Of a DNA stretch of 64,000 bases, positions 52,797 to 59,871 are shown piece after piece (within the stretch, counting starts at the first letter, position 1; the number at the start of each line of letters is the position of its first letter). The position numbers and the translations under genes are program-made. The stretch covers positions 1,426,001-1,490,000 of the forward strand of contig NZ_PRDL01000001.1 of assembly GCF_015182315.1 (NCBI RefSeq), read 5' to 3'. This DNA is from Cellvibrio polysaccharolyticus. GTDB taxonomy: Bacteria > Pseudomonadota > Gammaproteobacteria > Pseudomonadales > Cellvibrionaceae. A model generated the notes under the pieces. That model was not told the DNA's origin, made no database searches, and worked only from the letters and a program-made list of their open reading frames with translations.

Positions 52797-54350
52797 TTAA
52801 CCGCCGCAGGGGTTAGGTGGCAGAACCACGCCGCCGCCATTACCGGCACTGCTGCTACTGCTACTGCTACTGGAGCCGCCGCCATTACCGGTATCCGGTG
52901 TGGTGGCTGGCGTGATGTAGGCTTTGTCTTCCGCAATAATGGCGTTGGTGTTATCGCCGTAGGGGTCAATAATACGCGGTGCGGTGTTGGTGAAATCTGC
53001 ACCACGCGCGTTGATCAGCTCCGGCTTGTTGGGGAAGTAAGGGCCTGAGAGTTCATCGGTTCTCCAGGGCGAGTCAGCGGGCAAAACGGGGTTGCCATTT
53101 TTATCGAGCGCACCACCGGTCAGTGAATTCCACTCAATCATTGCCGCATCGTACAAACGGGTTGGCAGGCCGAGAATCACCGCACTGGCTACCTGGGAAA
53201 CCGCAGCGCGAGCAGAGGTTTCACACCACAAATACACCAGGTCGCCATTTTGATAGGCGTTGCCAAAACCGAGACGCTGGTAGGTGCCGTCAACAAAGCC
53301 ACGGCCAAAGGCGTCGGCACCACCGGTGATGTAATTGCGCAAATCTGCTTTGCTCTTGTACAGGCCGGTTGAGGTGTCAATCAGGTTGGTCCAGTTCAAC
53401 TGCACCGAACCACGTGGATGGCCCTGACGGCTGCCACCATTCTGGAAGCTGCTGTAGCGTTGTTCCTGAGTCAGGGTTTGCCCCGATTCGGTAGCTTCGC
53501 CAGCGCTGTACTGATCCAGGCTACGGCCATCCCACAGGAATACGCCGTCCTGAGTGTCGTTTTCATCGCGCAGTGGCAGCACGTTAATAACGTCTTCCAG
53601 CGTGGCTTGCAGAACGGTGTTATCCACTAACAGATCGCGAATGCTGGAAACCTGCTTGTTGATAATCGGGCTTGGCTGTACCGCAACCGCACTGGAGAAA
53701 GGTTGTGCGGTAAAGTCAGCGGCTGTCCAGTTGCTGCCAAGGTGATTGTTGCCACCGTTCAGTACCGCGAGATTTTTTTGATCAACGCCCCAGTAACGGA
53801 AGGTGTACCAGCAGCGACCCTGATCCATCGCGGCGTTGCCGCCGGTGCCTTGGGCACAAACAATCAAATCGTTTTTAACATCAATGCCGTAACGACGAAT
53901 CAACTTATCGGTCGTGGGGCCGGAGATAACAATGCCGGCAATTTCGGTTACGCCATTAACGCGCGGTTCTCTCCAGTTACTTTCCAGATAAGTGAAAACC
54001 TTTTTGTTATCCGGTTTGATAAATTCATAACCGACCGGCCCACGGGTTGCCTGAATAATAACCAGCTTGCCGGTGATGCCGGCCGGGCGTTGGTTTTCCC
54101 AATCGTTAATCCAGCGCTTGAGCGTGGCACCGGTAACAAGGCCATTGACGTTATCGTCGTAGTTTTCTGCCGATTCCTGCGCGATATCCGCCGGTGTATT
54201 TACCAGCAAGGTGGGCTTTGGCTCAGGTGTAACCACCGGTGTGGTGTCTTTACTGCGTTCACCGCCACAACCGATTACTGACAGGCTCAAAGCAATGGCC
54301 AATAAGGTGGCCGATTTGCCGGGGCCGTTTTTTCCAATCAAATTTTTCAT
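52797..54350 (-). CDS. Tandem-rhodanese lipoprotein
   Basis: Predicted 517 aa. Lipobox VIGC with Cys28. Two rhodanese-like domains: residues about 65-225 (inactive-type: CAQGTGGNAAMDQGRCWYTF, AVLNGG) and about 240-415, with WDGRSLDQYSAGE and an active-site loop CETSAR (Cys376, Arg381; CX4R). The C-terminus is Gly/Ser-rich with nine serines, then PNPCGG. Layout parallels SseA-type sulfurtransferases but displayed on the envelope. First gene of the eight-gene operon, downstream of the sigma54 promoter at 54622-54637. Confidence 0.85.
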   Translation of the reverse strand: MKNLIGKNGPGKSATLLAIALSLSVIGCGGERSKDTTPVVTPEPKPTLLVNTPADIAQESAENYDDNVNGLVTGATLKRWINDWENQRPAGITGKLVIIQATRGPVGYEFIKPDNKKVFTYLESNWREPRVNGVTEIAGIVISGPTTDKLIRRYGIDVKNDLIVCAQGTGGNAAMDQGRCWYTFRYWGVDQKNLAVLNGGNNHLGSNWTAADFTAQPFSSAVAVQPSPIINKQVSSIRDLLVDNTVLQATLEDVINVLPLRDENDTQDGVFLWDGRSLDQYSAGEATESGQTLTQEQRYSSFQNGGSRQGHPRGSVQLNWTNLIDTSTGLYKSKADLRNYITGGADAFGRGFVDGTYQRLGFGNAYQNGDLVYLWCETSARAAVSQVASAVILGLPTRLYDAAMIEWNSLTGGALDKNGNPVLPADSPWRTDELSGPYFPNKPELINARGADFTNTAPRIIDPYGDNTNAIIAEDKAYITPATTPDTGNGGGSSSSSSSSSAGNGGGVVLPPNPCGG

Positions 54351-54621
54351 CGTGTGTGTGTTTTCCTGTTACGAATGTCTTGATGGTATGAGGAGAGCCG
54401 TAATAGAACTGCAAGCCATTCGGAGAGGGCGTTGAGCTATAAGGGTGATGTATTACGGTTGCCAATCTGACGTTTTACGGAATGAGGGGTGTTGCGGATT
54501 TTCCTTCTCTCTGCAAAAGGCGTTAATAGCTTTTGCAACTCACTCGCTCGTATTTCAACTGCATCGTTCCTGTTTTTTGTCATCGTCCTGATTTTTGTGC
54601 AGGTGTCAGTGAGCAGGTTTT

Positions 54622-54637
54622 TGCAGCATCTGTGCCA
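54622..54637 (-). promoter_or_regulatory. Sigma54 (-24/-12) promoter of the eight-gene operon
   Basis: On the minus strand it reads TGGCACAGATGCTGCA, matching TGGCAC-N5-TTGCA at all but one base, with GG and GC exactly 12 bases apart. It points towards the rhodanese lipoprotein gene; the transcript would start near 54611. The divergent gene is a sigma54 activator. Confidence 0.8.
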
Positions 54638-54725
54638 GAAAAGTTTTTTGTGAGCGAATGCACGGTTTTTAAAGCATATTACGCGACTTGAAGAAAATAT
54701 TTTCTTTCAGAAAAAAATCATAATG

Positions 54726-54741
54726 TGTTGAATAAGCAGCA
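54726..54741. promoter_or_regulatory. Candidate enhancer site 1 (imperfect)
   Basis: TGTTGAATAAGCAGCA matches the perfect palindrome at 54765-54780 at 13 of 16 positions. It is centred about 104 bases upstream of the sigma54 promoter. Confidence 0.5.
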
Positions 54742-54764
54742 TGAGTTGCTGCCTGGTGGTCAGT

Positions 54765-54780
54765 TGTTGATTAATCAACA
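54765..54780. promoter_or_regulatory. Candidate enhancer site 2 (perfect palindrome)
   Basis: TGTTGATTAATCAACA is a perfect 16-bp palindrome (TGT-N10-ACA). It is centred about 143 bases upstream of the -24/-12 promoter, the usual distance for sigma54 activator sites. Probably bound by the Fis-type helix-turn-helix of the divergent activator. Confidence 0.65.
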
Positions 54781-54787
54781 TACCTCT

Positions 54788-54803
54788 TGCTGAATAATAA
54801 ACA
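54788..54803. promoter_or_regulatory. Candidate enhancer site 3 (imperfect)
   Basis: TGCTGAATAATAAACA agrees with the perfect site at 13 of 16 positions and is centred 23 bases from it, about two helical turns. Confidence 0.45.
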
Positions 54804-54998
54804 ATGCAGCTATAAGCTAATAACCCGAAGTTAATTACCTTCGGTTGCTGCATTTGATATATTGCATGTAGACGCAGTCAGTGAAAGATATTTTCTATCT
54901 TCACCAAAGCACTGTTCGGTGAACAAGCAGTTTGATTTTCAAACGCATTCACTCCCTTCCGGAACGGAGTCCCTGATACTGACTTTATCGAGCTCACC

Positions 54999-56105
54999 TT
55001 GCCACTGCTTACCAACCCTGATGATAAATCTGTCGATGCCAGAACGCTGGTTCGCGAACGCGCTACCGCGTTGGTGTTTGAAGACCCAACCTCCTGTGAG
55101 TTGCTGGCCCGCATAGAGCGACTTGCGCCCAGCGAAGCCAGTGTATTAATTACCGGCGAAACTGGCACCGGTAAAGAATTGGTGGCGAGGCATGTGCATC
55201 AATTAAGCCGCCGATCGCAGCGCCCCTTTGTGGCATTAAACTGCGGTGCGCTCACTGAATCCCTGATTGAAAGCGAGCTGTTTGGTTACGAAAAAGGCGC
55301 TTTTACCGGTGCCTTGACATCGCGCCCGGGCTGGTTTGAAGAAGCCCATGGCGGTACGCTGTTTTTGGACGAAATTGGTGATTTACCCTTTTCCATGCAA
55401 GTAAAATTATTGCGTGTGCTTCAGGAAAAAGAAGTGGTGCGGCTGGGGTCGCGGGTCAGCCATCCGGTGGATGTAAGAATTATCGCGGCAACCAACATCA
55501 ATTTATTTGACGCAGTCGCTGCCGGTCACTTTCGTGCAGACCTGTTCTACCGCATCAATGTTGCTACGCTCAATCTGTTGCCCTTGCGAAAACGTCGCGG
55601 CGATATTATGCCGCTGGCACGACATTTCGTGACGCAATATTGCAAACGACTGGGGCATAACAGCGCGCAGATCAGTGAAGCCGCAGAAACCGCCCTCATG
55701 GCTCACCTATGGCCTGGCAATATTCGTGAATTGGAAAATGTCATTCATTACGGCCTGCTGGTGTGCCGGCAGGGGCGTATTCAGGCGGGTGATTTGCATC
55801 TGTCGCGCTTGCAGGTTCCTGCAGAAAATTCCATTGCCTTCGGTGCAACAGAAAGCCCTTCTATCGAATCCCGCATGGCGTCATTGCTGGCAGAATTGTT
55901 TGAAGAGCAGCGAACCGGTTTATACGATTCCCTTGAGGAAATGCTTGTAAAAACAGCCTGGCAATATTGTCATGGCAACCAGAGCCGGGCGGCAAGATTG
56001 TTGGGTATCAGCCGCAATATCTTCCGCGCCCGTCTGGCGCGCGCCGGTGTTATTGGAGTTTCCGATTCGACCAGTGAAGAAGCCTGGTTACCCAATGCGC
56101 TTTAG
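54999..56105 (+). CDS. Sigma54-dependent transcriptional activator (SfnR-like)
   Basis: Predicted 368 aa. There is no N-terminal sensor domain, only about 45 residues before the AAA+ domain. Walker A GETGTGKE, the sigma54-contacting ELFGYEKGAFTGA loop, Walker B GGTLFLDEIGD and a C-terminal Fis-type helix-turn-helix (GNQSRAARLLGISRNIFRAR) are clear. The short N-terminus with RERATALVFEDP resembles SfnR, which controls organosulfur use under sulfur limitation. TTG 54999 is the only ordinary start after the TGA at 54933. It probably activates the divergent operon. Confidence 0.9.
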   Translation: MPLLTNPDDKSVDARTLVRERATALVFEDPTSCELLARIERLAPSEASVLITGETGTGKELVARHVHQLSRRSQRPFVALNCGALTESLIESELFGYEKGAFTGALTSRPGWFEEAHGGTLFLDEIGDLPFSMQVKLLRVLQEKEVVRLGSRVSHPVDVRIIAATNINLFDAVAAGHFRADLFYRINVATLNLLPLRKRRGDIMPLARHFVTQYCKRLGHNSAQISEAAETALMAHLWPGNIRELENVIHYGLLVCRQGRIQAGDLHLSRLQVPAENSIAFGATESPSIESRMASLLAELFEEQRTGLYDSLEEMLVKTAWQYCHGNQSRAARLLGISRNIFRARLARAGVIGVSDSTSEEAWLPNAL

Positions 56106-56184
56106 TGACTCAACAAATAGCTTTGAATAGCCGTTGTTTAACTGGCTTTTATTGACACTATTATTTATTCAGGACAGATGGATT

Positions 56185-57009
56185 ATGAGTCTTTTCCCTT
56201 TATTACTACAGCCGGCAGAGTTGGCTGGCCGTTTGAACGAACCGCGATTGCTGATTCTTGATGTAGGTAAAGAAGCTATCTATCAACAAGCGCACCTGCC
56301 AGGCGCTATTTTTCTGGATTACCGGCGACTGCAAAAAGGCGTACCTCCAGCACCAGGTTTGTTGCCGGAGGCCGAAGCTATTGCGCAATTATTTTCCGAT
56401 ATCGGCTTGCAGGCAGATACTCACGTAGTGGCTTATGACGATGAGGGCGGCACCCGCGCTGCGCGTTTATTGTGGTTGCTGGATGCCGCCGGGCATCAGC
56501 ATTACAGTTGGTTGAACGGCGGTATTCACGCGTGGCTGGATGAAGATTTGCCGATCGAAACCGAAGCGGTTTATGCCATCCCTTCGCAGGTTACTGCTGC
56601 CCAACTGGATTTGAAGCCACAAGTCGATCTTGAATATCTGCTGGCGCATTACCAGGATGAGAACCTGGTTATATGGGATGCGCGCACGGCGGAAGAATTT
56701 GCCGGAAGCCGTGTGATGGCTGCGCGTGGCGGACACATTCCGGGGGCGGTCAATTATGATTGGTCGTTGTTAATTGATCCTGCGCGAAACAATCGTCTGC
56801 TGCCGCTGGAAACTATTCAGAAACAACTGTCGGCGTTGGGTATCGACTCATCAAAAACGGTAATCACCCACTGCCAGACGCACCATCGCTCAAGTTTCAG
56901 TTGGCTGGCCGGAAAAATTCTCGGATTCAAACAAATTTTCGGCTATCCGGGTGCCTGGTCAGAGTGGGGTAATAACCCGGATACACCGGTAGCGGTAGGC
57001 AAGGATTGA
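56185..57009 (+). CDS. rhdA: Thiosulfate sulfurtransferase, RhdA type
   Basis: Predicted 274 aa. Two rhodanese domains; the second has the active loop HCQTHHRSS with Cys230, the same loop and residue number as Azotobacter vinelandii RhdA. The first domain has the inactive YDDEGGTRAARLLWLLD signature. A cytoplasmic enzyme moving sulfane sulfur from thiosulfate or a persulfide to acceptors. ATG 56185 follows AGGA; the frame is open to 56134. It lies 79 bases after the activator gene and is likely cotranscribed with it. Confidence 0.92.
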   Translation: MSLFPLLLQPAELAGRLNEPRLLILDVGKEAIYQQAHLPGAIFLDYRRLQKGVPPAPGLLPEAEAIAQLFSDIGLQADTHVVAYDDEGGTRAARLLWLLDAAGHQHYSWLNGGIHAWLDEDLPIETEAVYAIPSQVTAAQLDLKPQVDLEYLLAHYQDENLVIWDARTAEEFAGSRVMAARGGHIPGAVNYDWSLLIDPARNNRLLPLETIQKQLSALGIDSSKTVITHCQTHHRSSFSWLAGKILGFKQIFGYPGAWSEWGNNPDTPVAVGKD

Positions 57010-57010
57010 C

Positions 57011-57592
57011 TCAGCGCACTTGCCGCTGTATCCACAGTAATATCAGCCCGGCAAAAGTACCTGCAACGGCGCCCCACAGGTGCGCGTCTACCGCCACGGG
57101 TACCGGTAGCAATGCGTGTTGCGGATCGAACCAGGGGGTGTGTTCGTAAATAACCTTGCCCCAAATCACCAGCAATGCCAGCGCATTAATGGTTGGAGTT
57201 TGTGGCAGGGTTAACAGCAACCCGGCAATAATCAGTCCGTGCAGGGTGCCTGACAGACCCGCATAAAAAAACAGCTCGGGATCAAAAAACCATAAGCCGA
57301 TTCCGGTTACTGCAAGGCAGGTGATCAAGGTGGCCAGGTAATGTTTCACTGCAGCATCGCGCCACAGTGCGGCATTAATGATGACCAGCGCCGCTGCATT
57401 CATCAGCAGATGATAAACCCCGTAATGAATGAACTGACTGGAGATCAATCGCCACCATTCGCCTTGGGCAATGGCATTGCGATCAAATTGTAGCAGGGGT
57501 TCGGTAATGGTTTGGAAGAGCCCGGCGAGAGCGAGCAGGGCGACCAGCAGGAGCGTCAGAATATCCATCCGGTTTAAAGTAAAAGCTGGCAT
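57011..57592 (-). CDS. rrtA: Rhombosortase
   Basis: Predicted 193 aa, about six membrane helices. Rhomboid-type serine protease with catalytic Ser114 in GLSGTLHG and His171 in AHLWGAVAG; GEWWRLISSQFIHYGVYHLLMN is the rhombosortase N-terminal signature. Rhombosortases cleave GlyGly-CTERM proteins at the inner membrane. No GlyGly-CTERM substrate was recognised in this window. The gene converges with rhdA, leaving a one-base gap. Confidence 0.85.
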   Translation of the reverse strand: MPAFTLNRMDILTLLLVALLALAGLFQTITEPLLQFDRNAIAQGEWWRLISSQFIHYGVYHLLMNAAALVIINAALWRDAAVKHYLATLITCLAVTGIGLWFFDPELFFYAGLSGTLHGLIIAGLLLTLPQTPTINALALLVIWGKVIYEHTPWFDPQHALLPVPVAVDAHLWGAVAGTFAGLILLWIQRQVR

Positions 57593-57700
57593 GGAACATC
57601 CTGAATTTTTGTGGTCCGACTTGAAGTTTTATCAGATTTAAAATTAATCACAGTTTATTGAGAAACTCCCCTGTTTTTTCGAGGCTGTACGGTAAGCGCC

Positions 57701-57742
57701 TTCTGTCCGTTTGCCATCAGGATGTTTGTTCCAAAACCGCAT
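57701..57742 (-). repeat. Cruciform repeat, partial copy (right end, inverted)
   Basis: CTGTCCGTTTG, then a 17-base variable arm (57714-57730), then CCAAAACCGCAT. This is the reverse complement of the right end of copies A-C with yet another arm sequence and no partner arm nearby. Confidence 0.7.
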
Positions 57743-57842
57743 TATGCCGGTAGGGGGGCAGCAGTCTGAGATTAAAAATCAATCAGTGGTTTATGCAAAG
57801 AGTTGCAGGGATTGCCACAGAAGGAACTGATTGATCTTGCTG

Positions 57843-57979
57843 GCTGCACCGTTCGAGTTTGTCATCAGGTGCCTTGCTCCAAAACCGTCGAGTCAGGGAT
57901 GACTCGTCGGAGCTACAGGGATGTATTTATGCATTTTTGGAGCAAGGCACCTGATGACAAACGTACAGATGGCACCTGC
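57843..57979 (+). repeat. Cruciform intergenic repeat, copy C
   Basis: The variable 17-base arm TCATCAGGTGCCTTGCT (57862-57878) pairs perfectly with 57941-57957. Conserved blocks are GTTTG/CAAAC and CCAAAA/TTTTTGG. The core has GAGTCAGGGATGACTC and CTACAGGGATGTA mini-hairpins, and the element ends with GGCACCTGC, as in copy A. Confidence 0.88.
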
Positions 57980-58054
57980 TAAATATTCGGAAAAAACAAG
58001 CGAAGTTGTAAACAATCCGCATGCCGAATCGACAGATTGTTTATTCGAGGCAGG

Positions 58055-58354
58055 TCACTGAGCCCCGGCAGCTTCCAACGCTTGCACATAGTCATCCGAC
58101 AGGCGGTGCGTTTTAATCGTTTGCAACAAGGTTTTTCCTTCCGGCCCAACCGCATTCAAATCGCGGCCAGCTTCTTTGAAAAACGTAATAAAGGTGGCGA
58201 AATTTTCACTGCGCATACCGCGGTAAGCGCGCTCCAGTAAATGGTAATCGGCGGTAATACCTTTTACCGGACCTGTATATTGCAGAAAGGTTTTGATGCG
58301 CTCGTCATCAAAATGCTCTCCCAGTACTTTCTCTTTGTCTTTACGTGTGCTCAT
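58055..58354 (-). CDS. PA4642-family conserved protein
   Basis: Predicted 99 aa, cytoplasmic, no signal or membrane segment. MSTRKDKEKVLGEHFDDERI and FLQYTGPVKGITADYHLLER are conserved in pseudomonad proteins of the PA4642 type, whose role is unknown. The LYR-like alternation of helices (ADYHLLERAYRGMRSENFAT) suggests a small helical fold. The gene lies upstream of no obvious partner; gatB ends 60 bases away on the same strand. Confidence 0.75.
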   Translation of the reverse strand: MSTRKDKEKVLGEHFDDERIKTFLQYTGPVKGITADYHLLERAYRGMRSENFATFITFFKEAGRDLNAVGPEGKTLLQTIKTHRLSDDYVQALEAAGAQ

Positions 58355-58384
58355 GGATAACCGGTTCCTGTTTCTGTAGTAGCA

Positions 58385-58406
58385 AGCCCGCCTTTACAGG
58401 CGGGCT
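58385..58406 (-). terminator. Hairpin terminator after PA4642-family gene start / before gatB end
   Basis: AGCCCGCC / GGCGGGCT, an 8-bp GC-rich perfect stem with a 6-base loop, eight bases downstream of the gatB stop on the minus strand. The T-run is weak, so efficiency is uncertain. Confidence 0.6.
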
Positions 58407-58413
58407 GTTGCAC

Positions 58414-59859
58414 TTATCCGTTCAGCTTTTTCAGCAGAATCTCGTTCAATGTTTGCGGGTTGGCCTGGCCTTTACTGGCCTTCATTACCTGACCAACAAA
58501 GAAGCCAATCATCTTGCCGCGTTTACTCTCGTCGGCTGCGCGGTAACCTTCTACCTGCGCGGCATTATTGGCAAGCACTTCGTCAACCAGCTTTTCAATG
58601 GCACCGGTGTCGGAAACCTGTTTCAAACCTTTGGTTTCAATAATGGTATCGGCATCACCTTCGCCATTGCTGATAGCTTCGAAAACCTGCTTGGCAATCT
58701 TGCTCGACAAGGTGCCATCTTTAATGCGCACCACCAGACCTGCCAGCAATTCCGGGGTTACGGTTGATTGGCCAATGCGCTGCTCGGTGCGATTGAGGAA
58801 TGCAGACAAATCAGCCATTACCCAGTTGGCAGCGAGCTTGGCTTCACCACTGATTGTTGCGGTTTTTTCAAAAAACTCAGCGGTAGCGCGATCTACTGTC
58901 AGCTGGCCAGCATCGTACTCGCTCAAACCGTAATCGCTAACAAAGCGGGCGCGTTTGGCTTCTGGCAGCTCCGGCATTTGTTGACGAACCTGTTCAATAT
59001 ATTCGTCATCAATAATAACCGGCAACAAGTCGGGGCAGGGGAAGTAACGGTAATCGTTGGAATCTTCCTTGCTGCGCATGGAGCGGGCTTTTTTGGTGTC
59101 CCCATTGTACAGGCGGGTTTCCTGTACGATTTTTCCGCCGCTTTCCAGCACGTCAATTTGACGCTCAACTTCCAGCTCAATGGCCTCTTCCATAAAACGG
59201 AAGCTGTTGAGGTTTTTGGTTTCGGTGCGGGTGCCCAATACTTCGGAGCCGCGTGGACGAATGGAAATATTCACGTCGAAACGCATGGAGCCCTGCGACA
59301 TTTCGCCATCACAAATTTCCAGCGATGTCACAATGGAATGCAGTTTTTTAGCGAAGGCAACGGCTTCTTCGGCGCTGCGCATATCCGGTTCGGTTACCAC
59401 TTCAATCAGCGGCGTGCCTGCGCGGTTCAGATCAATGCCACTCATGCCGGCAAAATCTTCGTGCAGGGATTTTCCGGCATCTTCTTCCAAATGCGCGTGG
59501 TGAATGCGAACGCGTTTGGTGCGGCCGCCTTCCAGTTCCAAATCTACATGGCCGGGACCGACAATCGGTTCTGCCAGCTGTGTGGTCTGGTAGCCTTTTG
59601 GCAAATCCGGATAGAAATAATTTTTACGCTCAAACACAGAGCGCTTGCCAATTTCTGCATTCACCGCCAAGCCAAACATGGTGGCAAAGCGAAATGCTTC
59701 GGCATTGGCAACGGGCAATGTGCCCGGCAGCGCCAAATCAATGGCGCAAGCCTGGGTGTTGGGGGCGGCACCGAAGGCAGTGCTGGCGCCGGAGAAAATT
59801 TTGGTTTTGGTGGCGAGCTGTACGTGTACTTCCAGCCCGATAACGGTTTCCCATTGCAT
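58414..59859 (-). CDS. gatB: Asp-tRNA(Asn)/Glu-tRNA(Gln) amidotransferase subunit GatB
   Basis: Predicted 481 aa, full length. WETVIGLEVHVQLATKTKIF, NYFYPDLPKGYQTTQ, HLEEDAGKSLH and SMRFDVNISIRPRGSEVLG are diagnostic. GatB binds mischarged tRNA and phosphorylates the carboxylate before amidation. The C-terminal tail (residues about 330-480) is the helical/YqeY domain. GAGGA sits eight bases before the ATG. Order on the strand is gatC-gatA-gatB. Confidence 0.97.
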   Translation of the reverse strand: MQWETVIGLEVHVQLATKTKIFSGASTAFGAAPNTQACAIDLALPGTLPVANAEAFRFATMFGLAVNAEIGKRSVFERKNYFYPDLPKGYQTTQLAEPIVGPGHVDLELEGGRTKRVRIHHAHLEEDAGKSLHEDFAGMSGIDLNRAGTPLIEVVTEPDMRSAEEAVAFAKKLHSIVTSLEICDGEMSQGSMRFDVNISIRPRGSEVLGTRTETKNLNSFRFMEEAIELEVERQIDVLESGGKIVQETRLYNGDTKKARSMRSKEDSNDYRYFPCPDLLPVIIDDEYIEQVRQQMPELPEAKRARFVSDYGLSEYDAGQLTVDRATAEFFEKTATISGEAKLAANWVMADLSAFLNRTEQRIGQSTVTPELLAGLVVRIKDGTLSSKIAKQVFEAISNGEGDADTIIETKGLKQVSDTGAIEKLVDEVLANNAAQVEGYRAADESKRGKMIGFFVGQVMKASKGQANPQTLNEILLKKLNG

Positions 59860-59871
59860 GCTTGAATCCTC

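Larger units (their letters stand above)
54351..54998. other. Divergent control region of the sulfur operon
   Basis: 648 bases between the rhodanese lipoprotein gene and the sigma54 activator gene. It holds a -24/-12 promoter facing the operon and three 16-bp palindromic sites further upstream. About 260 bases of untranslated leader are implied. No gene was seen. Confidence 0.75.
57593..58054. other. Intergenic region with one partial and one full repeat copy
   Basis: 462 bases between two minus-strand genes. A right-end fragment of the cruciform repeat lies at 57701-57742 in inverse orientation and a full copy (C) at 57843-57979. No gene was seen. Confidence 0.8.

Noticed and set aside
54765..54780. 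FNR site (TTGAT..ATCAA) upstream of the cytochrome operon
   Set aside because: The half sites are separated by two bases, not four; the longer TGT-N10-ACA palindrome and sigma54 context fit better.
58768..59865. Open frame of 365 codons on the plus strand
   Set aside because: Fully antisense to gatB, no conserved motif, no ribosome site.
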